A DNA stretch of 36,319 nucleotides from an uncultured Verrucomicrobiota bacterium (GTDB lineage: Bacteria; Verrucomicrobiota; Kiritimatiellia; CAIQIC01; Lenti-01), in NCBI GenBank assembly GCA_937872095.1, contig CALMNW010000029.1, positions 1-36,319 of the forward strand, in the 5' to 3' direction. Below, one piece after another: positions 8,660 to 15,493 of the stretch. Position 1 is the first letter of the stretch, and each line of letters begins with the position of its first letter. The notes under the pieces were generated by a model. That model was not told the origin of the DNA, searched no databases, and saw only the letters and a program-made list of their open reading frames with translations. The position numbers and the translations under genes were made by a program.

Positions 8660-9997
8660 ATGTTCGACCGTCTCTCGAATCGCCTCCAATCGGCCTTCCG
8701 CAATCTGCGCGGGGTGGGCCAGCTGTCGGAGAAAAACGTCCAGGACGCCTTGCGCGAGGTGCGCATGGCGCTGCTCGAAGCCGACGTCCACTACGCCACG
8801 GCCAAGGAGTTCATCGAGCGCGTCAAGGCCCAGAGCCTCGGCGCCGAAGTGCTGGCCGGCGTCGCGCCCGGCCAGCAGATCGTCAAGGTCATCCACGACG
8901 AACTGGTGGCCCTGCTCGGCGGCCAGCAGAAGGATTTCAACCTGTCCGCGATCCCCGCGGAGGTGATGCTGCTGGGCCTGCACGGCTCGGGCAAGACGAC
9001 GACTTGCGGCAAGCTCGCCCGCCAGTGGAAGCAAAAGGGCAAGAAAGTCCTGCTGGTGGCGTGCGACATCCGCCGGCCCGCCGCCGTCGATCAGCTCGAG
9101 GTGCTGGCCCGCCAGACCGGGGCGGGGATCGTCAAGCCCGAGCCCGGCGAAACCGTTCCCGATCTGGGGCGCCGCGCGTTCACCTTCGCCCGCGAAAACT
9201 ACTACGACGTCGTCCTCTACGACACCGGCGGCCGCTTCCAGATCGACGACGACCTGGTCGGGGAGCTGAAGGCGCTGCGGGCCGCCACGGAGCCCCAGAA
9301 CGTCGTGCTGGTGCTCGACGCGGCCATCGGGCAGGAATCGGTGAGCGTGGCGCAAACCTTCCACGAAGCCGTCGGCCTGACCGGTTTGATCCTGACCAAG
9401 CTCGACGGCGACGCCCGCGGCGGCGCCGCGCTTTCGGTCGTCTCCGTCGCGAAGTGCCCGATCCTCCGCATCGGCACGGGCGAACGCGCGGAGGATCTCG
9501 AGCCGTTCCATCCCGACCGCATGGCGTCGCGCATCCTCGGCATGGGCGACGTGGTCAGCCTGGTCGAGAAGGTGCAGGAAACGCTCGACGTCGGCGAAGC
9601 CGAGCGGATGCAGGAAAAGCTGAAGAGCAAGCAGGGGCTCGACCTCAACGATTTCCTCGCCCAGATGCGCCAGATCAAGAAGATGGGTTCGATGGGCAAG
9701 CTGCTGGAGATGATTCCCGGCGCCGGGGCCCTCGCCGGCGACGTGCGCGCCCGCATCGAGAACGATTCCGGCGGCCAGATGAAGAAGTCCGAGGCCATCG
9801 TTTTGAGCATGACGCCGCGCGAACGGCGCCATCCGGACCTGATCGACGCCAGCCGCCGCAAGCGCATCGCGCGGGGCGCCGGCCTGCAGGTCAGCGACGT
9901 CAACGAGCTGCTGCGCAGCTTCCGCCAGGCCCAGCAGATGGCCAAGAAGATGAAGCAGATGCAAAAAAGATTGCCTCGGGGGGGGCTTTTCAGGTAG
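8660..9997 (+). CDS. ffh: Signal recognition particle GTPase (SRP54/Ffh)
   Basis: This 445-residue protein has the N domain (1-95), the G domain and the methionine-rich M domain (from about 300) that binds SRP RNA and signal peptides. The P-loop is GLHGSGKTTT at 106-115 and the specificity motif is TKLD at 246-249, followed by DARGG. The G3 motif reads DTGGR (188-192) instead of the usual DTAGR. The M domain shows GKLLEMIPGAGAL and RKRIARGAG, as in other Ffh proteins. The ATG at 8660 fits family length; an upstream in-frame ATG at 8630 overlaps the previous gene. ffh next to rpsP, khpA and trmD is a widely conserved order. Confidence 0.96.
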   Translation: MFDRLSNRLQSAFRNLRGVGQLSEKNVQDALREVRMALLEADVHYATAKEFIERVKAQSLGAEVLAGVAPGQQIVKVIHDELVALLGGQQKDFNLSAIPAEVMLLGLHGSGKTTTCGKLARQWKQKGKKVLLVACDIRRPAAVDQLEVLARQTGAGIVKPEPGETVPDLGRRAFTFARENYYDVVLYDTGGRFQIDDDLVGELKALRAATEPQNVVLVLDAAIGQESVSVAQTFHEAVGLTGLILTKLDGDARGGAALSVVSVAKCPILRIGTGERAEDLEPFHPDRMASRILGMGDVVSLVEKVQETLDVGEAERMQEKLKSKQGLDLNDFLAQMRQIKKMGSMGKLLEMIPGAGALAGDVRARIENDSGGQMKKSEAIVLSMTPRERRHPDLIDASRRKRIARGAGLQVSDVNELLRSFRQAQQMAKKMKQMQKRLPRGGLFR

Positions 9998-10087
9998 AAC
10001 GCACGCCGATTTGACGAAAGCCCGGGTACTCAACATGGTTTGGCCGCGCCCGGGAGCGGCAACACCCGAAACAACATAGGATACAAC

Positions 10088-10345
10088 ATGGTCAAGATTC
10101 GTCTCCGCAGAATGGGCGCCAACAAGAAACCCTTCTTCCGCATCGTCGCGACGGACATCCGCAGCGCGAACGCCGGCAGTTTCCTCGAGGAACTCGGCTG
10201 GTACCAGCCCGGCAAGAAAGCCGGCGAGAACTACCAGCTCGATCTCGCCAAGGCCGAACAGTGGATCGCCAAGGGCGCCCAGCCCAGCGAGACCGTCGCC
10301 ATCTTGCTCAAGAAGAGCCGGAAAGCGGCTGCGGCCGCCCAATAA
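10088..10345 (+). CDS. rpsP: 30S ribosomal protein S16
   Basis: This 85-residue protein opens MVKIRLRRMGANKKPFFRI, typical of S16, and ends in an alanine/lysine-rich tail. It assembles early into the 30S body. The ATG at 10088 has AGGA 8 bases upstream; an upstream in-frame ATG at 10040 would add 16 residues not typical of the family. It lies 90 bases after ffh. Confidence 0.96.
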   Translation: MVKIRLRRMGANKKPFFRIVATDIRSANAGSFLEELGWYQPGKKAGENYQLDLAKAEQWIAKGAQPSETVAILLKKSRKAAAAAQ

Positions 10346-10405
10346 TCCGCGTTCCCGCGCGGATTCTCCCCCTCCGAATTCTCCTTTTCCCCCTCGAGGA
10401 CTCCC

Positions 10406-10636
10406 ATGAAAGAACTCATTGAATACGTCGTCAAGACCTTGGTCGACCATCCCGAAGATCTCCGCATCGCGGAGATCGAGGGCGAACGCACCATCGTGTT
10501 CGAACTGCGCTGCCATCCCGAAGACGTCGGCAAAGTGATCGGCAAGAGCGGCAAGACCGTCGGCGCCATCCGCACCTTGCTCAGCACGGTCGCCGCGCGC
10601 CAGAACAAGCGCGCCATGCTCGAAGTCGTCGAATAG
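10406..10636 (+). CDS. khpA: KH-domain RNA-binding protein (KhpA/YlqC family)
   Basis: This 76-residue protein consists of a single KH domain with the RNA-binding GxxG loop in [11 protein letters not shown]. KhpA proteins bind RNA, often with KhpB, and affect cell division and sRNA-dependent regulation in Gram-positive bacteria. Placement between rpsP and trmD is conserved in many phyla. CTCGAGGACTCCC precedes the ATG and supplies a short Shine-Dalgarno sequence. rimM, which normally follows, is absent here. Confidence 0.93.
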   Translation: MKELIEYVVKTLVDHPEDLRIAEIEGERTIVFELRCHPEDVGKVIGKSGKTVGAIRTLLSTVAARQNKRAMLEVVE

Positions 10637-10649
10637 GCGGCTCCTTCCC

Positions 10650-11369
10650 ATGGCGGACGCTCCGCTGCAGATCGATATCGTCACCATTTTCCCCCGGATG
10701 CTCGACGGCATACTGGGGGAAAGCATTTTGAAGCGCGCGCAGGAGGCGGGCCTCGTCCAAATCCGCTGCGTCAACCTGCGCGACTTCGCCACCGGCGCGC
10801 ACCTCACCACCGACGACCGGCCCTACGGCGGCGGCCCCGGCATGGTGATGAAGCCGGAGCCCGTTTTCAAGGCCGTGGACGCCCTGCGCCGGCCGGAGAG
10901 CAAGGTGATCCTGATGACGCCCCAGGGCGCGCCCTTCAAGCAGGCCACGGCGATGGCGCTCTCGAAGGAAGCCCACCTCATCATCCTTTGCGGCCACTAC
11001 GAGGGCGTGGACGAGCGCATCCGCGAAGCCCTCGCGGACCTCGAGATTTCCATCGGCGACTACGTCCTGACCAACGGCGTGATTTCCGCGGCGATCGTCG
11101 TGGATGCCGTCGTGCGGCTGTTGCCCGGCGCGCTGGGCGGGGAAGGGGCGGCCGACGACGAATCCTTCACGACCGGCCTGCTCGAATATCCCCAGTACAC
11201 CCGCCCGCCCGTCTACCGCGGCATGGCGATTCCCGAGATCCTGGCCAGCGGCAACCACGCGGAAATCGCCAAGTGGCGCCGCGGGCAATCCATCGCCCGC
11301 ACGCAGGCCCGCCGGCCCGACCTGCCCCTGCCGCCGCCACCCCCCGAAAAGAAGAAGAAGAAACGCTGA
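10650..11369 (+). CDS. trmD: tRNA (guanine-N1)-methyltransferase
   Basis: This 239-residue SPOUT-class enzyme forms m1G37 in tRNAs and so prevents +1 frameshifting. Family motifs are visible: [13 protein letters not shown] at the N-terminus, [17 protein letters not shown], the SAM-binding trefoil-knot segments [12 protein letters not shown] and [10 protein letters not shown], and YTRPPVYRG near residue 185. The C-terminus ends in a run of lysines after a proline-rich stretch. The gene starts 13 bases after khpA and closes the cluster; rplS does not follow. Confidence 0.96.
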   Translation: MADAPLQIDIVTIFPRMLDGILGESILKRAQEAGLVQIRCVNLRDFATGAHLTTDDRPYGGGPGMVMKPEPVFKAVDALRRPESKVILMTPQGAPFKQATAMALSKEAHLIILCGHYEGVDERIREALADLEISIGDYVLTNGVISAAIVVDAVVRLLPGALGGEGAADDESFTTGLLEYPQYTRPPVYRGMAIPEILASGNHAEIAKWRRGQSIARTQARRPDLPLPPPPPEKKKKKR

Positions 11370-11401
11370 CCGCCCCCACGGCGGCCATTCGCGGCCTAAA
11401 T

Positions 11402-11457
11402 CCAGCCTGAAGGCTGGACTACGAACCGACCCCGTATGTAGTACACGCTTTAGCGTG
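11402..11457. repeat. REP-like palindromic repeat, copy 1 (intact)
   Basis: Two hairpins flank a short middle: CCAGCCT-GA-AGGCTGG (11402-11417) and CACGCT-TT-AGCGTG (11444-11457), joined by a GGACTACGAAC...TATGTAGTACA stretch. The same left half recurs at 29099-29148 and the right half at 29292-29330. It lies between trmD and a toxin-antitoxin operon and may act as a transcription terminator for trmD. Confidence 0.75.
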
Positions 11458-11466
11458 AGGCGGCCG

Positions 11467-11495
11467 TTGACGGTCCGGCCATCCTTCTATATATT
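11467..11495 (+). promoter_or_regulatory. Promoter of the antitoxin-toxin operon
   Basis: TTGACG (11467-11472), a 17-base spacer and TATATT (11490-11495) match a sigma-70-type promoter well. The ATG at 11502 follows only 6 bases after the -10 box and no Shine-Dalgarno sequence is present, which predicts a leaderless transcript. Confidence 0.65.
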
Positions 11496-11501
11496 TCAAA
11501 C

Positions 11502-11750
11502 ATGAATTCTACATATTCCATCACGCAAGCCCAGGCGAAGCTCCCGGGGCTGGTCCGCGAAGCGCAGGCGGCGCCCGTCCTGATCACCCGCCGCGACGAG
11601 ACGGTGGCCTACGTCGTGTCCAAGAAGCGCATGGACGCCATTGCCGAAACCCTCGAACTGCTGGCCAATCCCAATGCCATGAAGGCGATCCGCGCCGCTC
11701 GCAAGGGCCGGACGCGCTACGTCTCGCTCGATGAAATCGCCGCGGATTGA
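11502..11750 (+). CDS. Type II antitoxin, Phd/YefM family
   Basis: This 82-residue protein has the Phd/YefM fold signature: it opens with the STYSITQAQAKLPGLVREA pattern, in which the N-terminal beta strand and helix bind DNA, followed by APVLITRRDETVAYVVSK. The C-terminal half would wrap and neutralise the toxin. Antitoxins of this family repress their own operon, alone and with toxin. The 3' end overlaps the toxin gene by 20 bases, a coupled arrangement that ensures antitoxin is made first. It sits directly after a palindromic repeat and a housekeeping cluster, a usual place for horizontally acquired modules. Confidence 0.88.
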   Translation: MNSTYSITQAQAKLPGLVREAQAAPVLITRRDETVAYVVSKKRMDAIAETLELLANPNAMKAIRAARKGRTRYVSLDEIAAD

Positions 11751-12015
11751 ATTGTCGCCCCAGGCGGCGGGTTTCCTGCGCACGCTGGCGCCCGAGCCGC
11801 GACAGCAGCTGCGCGCCGGCCTGAAGGCCTTGGCGGTAGGCCAGGGCGACGTCCTGGAACTGGAGCATCCGCTGGACGGCTTTTGCCGGTTGCGCGTGGG
11901 TCGCTATCGGGTCGTTTTCCATTATGCCGAAAACGGGCGAGTCATTCGGTGCGACTTCGCCGAACGCCGCAAGCTGGTTTACGAACTGTTCGCGGATCTG
12001 ATCAAGGGTTCGTAG
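11731..12015 (+). CDS. RelE/ParE-superfamily toxin
   Basis: This 94-residue protein has the RelE/ParE pattern: an N-terminal helical hairpin (SPQAAGFLRTLAPEPRQQLRAGL), then the strand-rich core GFCRLRVGRYRVVFHYAE and a C-terminal DFAERRKLVYELF. The arginines in LRVGRYRV are typical of RelE-like mRNA interferases that cleave mRNA in the ribosome. ParE-like gyrase poisons share the fold, so the target is not certain. It is translated from within the antitoxin reading frame (20-base overlap) and ends 10 bases from the convergent doxX gene. Confidence 0.87.
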   Translation: MKSPRIELSPQAAGFLRTLAPEPRQQLRAGLKALAVGQGDVLELEHPLDGFCRLRVGRYRVVFHYAENGRVIRCDFAERRKLVYELFADLIKGS

Positions 12016-12025
12016 GCGCCGGTCT

Positions 12026-12445
12026 TCAGCCGAGTTTCTTCGACACGAGCCAATCCAGCGACCACCGGCCCGCGCCCTTGAGCAGGAAGAACAGGGCGGG
12101 CACCAGATAGAGCCAGGCCAGTTCCTGCTTGGCGAAGCCTTGGCCGCCGTGGGCGCCGCCGATGGCCACGGCCATCGTGCAGACGATCAGGAACGCGGCG
12201 GGCCGAGTCAGCAGGCCGGCGATCAGGAACATCGCGCCGAAGCATTCCGCAAAGGCGGCCAGAAAGGCCATCACGTGCGGCGCCGGCACGCCGAGGCTCG
12301 CGACGAAGCCGGTGAATGGTTCCAGGCCGCCGAACATCTTGCCCCAGCCGTGGGTCAGCAGCGCCGCGCCGAGAAAGACGCGGAGGAGAACGAGCCCGAC
12401 GTTGGGATCCGAGTCGGTGCCGACGAGGTATTTATTCAGTTTCAT
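12026..12445 (-). CDS. DoxX family membrane protein
   Basis: This 139-residue integral membrane protein has about four transmembrane helices: LVLLRVFLGAALLTHGWGK, APHVMAFLAAFAECFGAMF, AAFLIVCTMAVAIGG and ELAWLYLVPALFFLL. It carries the DoxX/DoxD signature with a HGWGK segment and the GLLTRPAA loop. DoxX proteins are linked to thiosulfate:quinone oxidation or to membrane redox stress complexes, but most members have no assigned reaction. The start codon overlaps the stop of the upstream flavoprotein gene (ATGA), so the two probably form one redox unit, for example electron transfer to quinone. That function is inference. Confidence 0.88.
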   Translation of the reverse strand: MKLNKYLVGTDSDPNVGLVLLRVFLGAALLTHGWGKMFGGLEPFTGFVASLGVPAPHVMAFLAAFAECFGAMFLIAGLLTRPAAFLIVCTMAVAIGGAHGGQGFAKQELAWLYLVPALFFLLKGAGRWSLDWLVSKKLG

Positions 12446-13578
12446 GCGTATTTTCCTTTCCCTGCCAGTTTCAGGAAACCGGCGAAGTTGGCGAACGAAT
12501 AGTTGCGCAGGCCGCACATCAGATGGTGCAGGCGCACGCCCGGCCGGCCGCGCACCCACAAGCCGAAGGGCAGGCGGCCGATGCTCGTTTCATGGAAGGG
12601 AACGACCCAGCCTAGATCCACCGGCCGGAAGGGGCGCGTGGGCCGGCCGCGCAGGCGCCGCAGCAGATTGCGGCCAGCGCGGCGTCCGCCGTAGTAGGCG
12701 AAGTTCACGGCCTTGCGCAGCGGCGGTCCGTTCCGCTCGACCGCCGCGGAATCGCCGGCGGCGAAGACGTTGGGATAGTTCGGCAACGACAGGTCGGGCG
12801 CCGTCTTCAGACGGCCGTCGCGCAGGCGCCCGACGTTGCCGCGGATGTCCGGAATCGCGAGCTTCGAGCCCGCCGCCCAGCAGAAGAACACGTTCTCGTA
12901 GGTGCGTCCGCCGGCGCGGGCATTCTGCCCATCGAAGGATTCGACGGCGACGCCCAGCCGGACTTCCGCGCCTTGCGCCGTCAAAAAATCCAGCACGTAT
13001 TGTCGCTGCTTGTCCGGCAAGGACGGCAGCAGGACCGGAGTGGGATCGACGATCGCGACGCCGCAGGATTTGCCGGCGGCCTTCGCGCGGAAAAACAGGC
13101 TCATCGCCAATTCCAGGCCGGTGAAGCCCGTGCCGGCCACCAGCAGGTGCGGACGGTCGGTGTCGCGCAGGTATTCCTCGAAGTCGCGGCGGATGCGCCG
13201 GGCGTCGTCCAGGGAACCCAACGCATGCATCCGGTCGCGGGGAAAGGGCGAGTCGTAGAAATTCGGAACCGAACCCGCGGCGATCAGCAATTGATCGTAG
13301 GCGATGGTCTGCTCGCCGGCCTGCAGCGTGCCGGCATCCAGGTCGATTGCGGAAACCGCCGCCTGCACATGCTCGACGTTCGGCGGCAATATTTCGCGGA
13401 AGGAGCGTTGGACGAGTCCCTCCGAAATCCAGCCGCCGGCGAGATCGGGCAGGGCGGGGAGCATGGCGGCCACTGGACTTGGATCGATCAGCGCAATCCG
13501 TTCCCCGCTGCGGCGCAAGGCGTTGCAAGCCTGCTGGCCCGCAAATCCGCCGCCGACGATGACGAGGCTCCGTTTCAT
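12442..13578 (-). CDS. Type II NADH dehydrogenase-like FAD-dependent oxidoreductase
   Basis: This 378-residue pyridine nucleotide-disulfide oxidoreductase-fold protein has an N-terminal FAD-binding Rossmann motif (VIVGGGFAGQQACNAL, residues 6-21) and a second dinucleotide motif for NAD(P)H near residue 150 (LLVAGTGFTGLELAMSL). A C-terminal FAD-contact motif, VFAAGDSAAV, lies near residue 285. There is no redox-active CxxC, which points to NDH-2 or the ferredoxin/sulfide-quinone reductase lineage. It could be a monotopic NADH:quinone oxidoreductase, and coupling to doxX supports a membrane redox role. The ATG at 13578 is preferred because it begins just before the FAD motif and lies 8 bases after a good -10 box. 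Confidence 0.88.
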   Translation of the reverse strand: MKRSLVIVGGGFAGQQACNALRRSGERIALIDPSPVAAMLPALPDLAGGWISEGLVQRSFREILPPNVEHVQAAVSAIDLDAGTLQAGEQTIAYDQLLIAAGSVPNFYDSPFPRDRMHALGSLDDARRIRRDFEEYLRDTDRPHLLVAGTGFTGLELAMSLFFRAKAAGKSCGVAIVDPTPVLLPSLPDKQRQYVLDFLTAQGAEVRLGVAVESFDGQNARAGGRTYENVFFCWAAGSKLAIPDIRGNVGRLRDGRLKTAPDLSLPNYPNVFAAGDSAAVERNGPPLRKAVNFAYYGGRRAGRNLLRRLRGRPTRPFRPVDLGWVVPFHETSIGRLPFGLWVRGRPGVRLHHLMCGLRNYSFANFAGFLKLAGKGKYA

Positions 13579-13586
13579 TGTCCAGC

Positions 13587-13614
13587 AATCTACTTCAGAA
13601 TGCGGAAAATGCAA
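13587..13614 (-). promoter_or_regulatory. Promoter of the NDH-2/doxX operon
   Basis: On the minus strand TTGCAT (13614-13609), a 16-base spacer and TAGATT (13592-13587) precede the ATG at 13578 by 8 bases. No Shine-Dalgarno sequence fits in between, so a leaderless mRNA is predicted. Confidence 0.6.
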
Positions 13615-13642
13615 TGGATGCGGCGGAACCGGAGGAGACCCG

Positions 13643-14200
13643 TTACTCGCTCTTGGCGGGGTGTCGCGGCGGGCGGATGCGGGGGAACCAGCGCAAGGCG
13701 TGGCGGAGCTGTTCGGCTTCGGCGTCGGCCTGATCCTGCAGGTCGGCGTAAAGCTCGAGATAGCGGTCCAGCACGCGGCGGACGTCGTCGCCGGCTTCCT
13801 TGTGGGAGAACAGACCGTGCGCCTTGGGCTCGAAATCGAGTTGCGGCTGCAATGCCTGGCGGGAAAATTCCGGTCCCAGATCGTGGTTGGTCAGCAGCAG
13901 GCGCCGTTCGGGATTGTGCACGCGGGTGCATTCGTCGAGAAACCAGGTGGGCGATCCGTTGCAGTCGAAATGCAGCAGCTGGAGCAGGTGCTTCTCGGTC
14001 TTCCACAGCTCGACGAGATTTTTTTCGGGAATGCCAAGCAGTTCCAGATGGACGATCTTGCGCAGCAGGGCGAAATACGATGGGGAATAGGCGGCGCCTT
14101 CCAGCACCGGCAGCTCGAAGCGCTTCTGGAGGCTGGTCAAATAGATCGCGGGGCGGTTCAGCGCCTTCGCCATGTCTCCCAACGTCATTTTCGCAGCCAT
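13643..14200 (-). CDS. Protein of unknown function with MerR-like N-terminus
   Basis: This 185-residue soluble protein is one I do not recognise with certainty. The N-terminus (MTLGDMAKALNRPAIYLTSL, then AAYSPSYFALLRKIVHLELLGI) resembles the winged helix-turn-helix of MerR-type regulators, in which a first helix-turn-helix is followed by a Y-rich wing and a helix pair. The middle (LLHFDCNGSPTWFLDECT) and the charged, helical C-terminus (YADLQDQADAEAEQLRHAL) could be an oligomerisation region. The gene begins 11 bases after the NUDIX gene stop, so the two are co-transcribed. The ATG at 14200 or the one at 14188 could be the start. A regulator role is inference. Confidence 0.72.
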   Translation of the reverse strand: MAAKMTLGDMAKALNRPAIYLTSLQKRFELPVLEGAAYSPSYFALLRKIVHLELLGIPEKNLVELWKTEKHLLQLLHFDCNGSPTWFLDECTRVHNPERRLLLTNHDLGPEFSRQALQPQLDFEPKAHGLFSHKEAGDDVRRVLDRYLELYADLQDQADAEAEQLRHALRWFPRIRPPRHPAKSE

Positions 14201-14211
14201 GGATACGGAGC

Positions 14212-14718
14212 CTATCCTTTTCCGGCCAGGCGGGCAAACTCGTCTTCGAAGGCCGAGGTCAGGACGCCGGTGCCGAGGGCGGCTTCGATTTCCGCGCGTG
14301 TCCAGAACCGCACTTCGTCGATCTCGCCGGGATCGGGCCGGAAGGGGCCGGCATGCGTCGTGGCATAAGAGGTGACCCATTCGGTTTCGATGGGCGAGCG
14401 CATCAGGAAACGGTGCAGGAAGACGAGTTCGCCGGGGTCCACGCCGAGTTCCTCGCGCATTTCGCGGCGGGCGGCGGCTTCGGCTTCCTCGCCGGGCAGC
14501 AGGTGGCCGCCGACGGAGGTGTCCCACTTTCCGGGCGCGATGTCTTTCGAGGCCGCGCGCCGCTGCATCAGCAGGCGTCCCTGCGCGTCCCGCACGTGGA
14601 CGCGCGCCACGGCATGGACGAGTTCCGGATGGCCGTGGCACTCGCCGCGCGTCGCGCGGCCGATCACGCGGTACTCGCTCGCGTCGTACAGTTCGAAGAT
14701 TTCGGAAGGATCGCTCAC
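14212..14718 (-). CDS. NUDIX hydrolase (YfcD/IPP isomerase-like subgroup)
   Basis: This 168-residue protein contains a perfect Nudix box, GX5EX7REUXEEXGU, in the segment from GGHLLPGEE to REMREELGV, which coordinates Mg2+ and cleaves nucleoside diphosphate-X bonds. N-terminal EIFELYDASEYRVIGRATR and HAVARVHVRDAQGRLLMQRR are typical of the YfcD-like branch related to isopentenyl-diphosphate isomerase. The substrate cannot be told. I chose the GTG at 14718: it starts at the family N-terminus and has a -10-like box 8 bases upstream. An ATG at 14835 would run through the tetR promoter and is unlikely. Confidence 0.85.
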   Translation of the reverse strand: MSDPSEIFELYDASEYRVIGRATRGECHGHPELVHAVARVHVRDAQGRLLMQRRAASKDIAPGKWDTSVGGHLLPGEEAEAAARREMREELGVDPGELVFLHRFLMRSPIETEWVTSYATTHAGPFRPDPGEIDEVRFWTRAEIEAALGTGVLTSAFEDEFARLAGKG

Positions 14719-14726
14719 GGGAGGGG

Positions 14727-14755
14727 ATTCTCGCACGGCCCGGGGAACTTTTCCA
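14727..14755 (-). promoter_or_regulatory. Probable promoter of the NUDIX gene
   Basis: On the minus strand TGGAAA (14755-14750), a 17-base spacer and GAGAAT (14732-14727) each match four of six consensus bases. The GTG start is 8 bases downstream. The -35 overlaps the first TTTTCCA/TGGAAA palindrome, so a factor bound there would block this promoter. Confidence 0.4.
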
Positions 14756-14789
14756 TAGCGTGGAAACGTTTTTTCCACGCTGTGGAAAA
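14749..14789. promoter_or_regulatory. Two tandem TTTTCCA-N5-TGGAAA palindromes
   Basis: Site 1 is TTTTCCA-TAGCG-TGGAAA (14749-14766) and site 2 is TTTTCCA-CGCTG-TGGAAAA (14771-14789). Their centres are 22 bp apart, about two helical turns, so both would face the same side of DNA. Their inner halves also form a perfect 10-bp inverted repeat (14757-14766 with 14772-14781). They lie between the divergent NUDIX and tetR promoters. The cognate regulator is unknown. Confidence 0.65.
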
Positions 14790-14797
14790 CTTCCCGC

Positions 14798-14826
14798 TTG
14801 CCATTAACTAACTGATTAGTTAGATT
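14798..14826 (+). promoter_or_regulatory. tetR/efflux operon promoter with TetR-type operator in the spacer
   Basis: TTGCCA (14798-14803), a 17-base spacer and TAGATT (14821-14826) form the promoter. A perfect palindrome, TAACTAA-CTGA-TTAGTTA (14805-14822), fills the spacer and touches the -10 box, the classic position for autorepression by a TetR-family protein. The ATG of tetR is 7 bases after the -10 box with no Shine-Dalgarno sequence, again predicting a leaderless mRNA. Confidence 0.7.
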
Positions 14827-14833
14827 GCGCGCC

Positions 14834-15493
14834 ATGAAGACGAAACCCGTCAAAGGCGGCCCGGACGTGCGGGCGGAGCTGCTGGATTCGGCCGTGATCC
14901 TGTTCGCGGAGCAGGGCGTGGCCGGCACCACGGTGGCGGAGATCGCGCGGCGCGCCGGCGTCACGTCGGCGATGGTGCACTACTATTTCAAAACGAAAGA
15001 CCAGTTGCTGGACGCGGTGGTGGCCGAAAAGCTCGTCGGCGAGTTCATCGCGTTCGTCGCGGGCGGTCTGGACGGGCCGGAGGCCGAACCCGCAGACGTG
15101 GTCGCGGGGCTGGTGCGGCGGATCATGGAAGCGTCGGACCGGATGCCGTGGCTGCCGCCGCTGTGGGTGCGCGAGGTGATCAGCGAAGGCGGGGCGCTGC
15201 GGGAGAAATTGATCCGGCGCGTCGATTTGTCCAAGCCGGAACGCTTCAAGGCCTGCATCGCGGCGGGACAGAAGCGGGGCGTCGTGAATCCCGGACTGAA
15301 CCCGCAGCTGTTGTTCATGTCGATCATCGGGCTGACGATGCTGCCGCTGTCGATGGCGAAGAGCTGGGACCGCATCCCGCTCATCGGCAAGGTTAGCAAG
15401 CAGGATCTGGCCCGCCACATATCCGCGTTGCTTCGCCACGGATTGTCTGTCCCGTTCGGCAAGCCGAAATCCCCCAGGAGAAAATCCCCATGA
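14834..15493 (+). CDS. TetR family transcriptional repressor
   Basis: This 219-residue regulator has an N-terminal TetR helix-turn-helix: the segment from ELLDSAVILFAEQGVAGTT to EIARRAGVTSAMVHYYFKTK is the family's diagnostic pattern, including the HYYFK end of the recognition helix. The helical C-terminal ligand domain resembles the YbiH/CerR group that controls ybhGFSR-type exporters. It is the first gene of the efflux operon and its stop overlaps the adaptor gene (ATGA). The palindrome inside its own promoter is the likely operator, so ligand binding should release the whole operon. Confidence 0.93.
   Translation: MKTKPVKGGPDVRAELLDSAVILFAEQGVAGTTVAEIARRAGVTSAMVHYYFKTKDQLLDAVVAEKLVGEFIAFVAGGLDGPEAEPADVVAGLVRRIMEASDRMPWLPPLWVREVISEGGALREKLIRRVDLSKPERFKACIAAGQKRGVVNPGLNPQLLFMSIIGLTMLPLSMAKSWDRIPLIGKVSKQDLARHISALLRHGLSVPFGKPKSPRRKSP

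Noticed and set aside
14719..14835. N-terminal extension of the NUDIX protein to an ATG at 14835
   Set aside because: It would cover the tetR promoter, the operator and both palindromes; the Nudix family N-terminus begins after the GTG at 14718.
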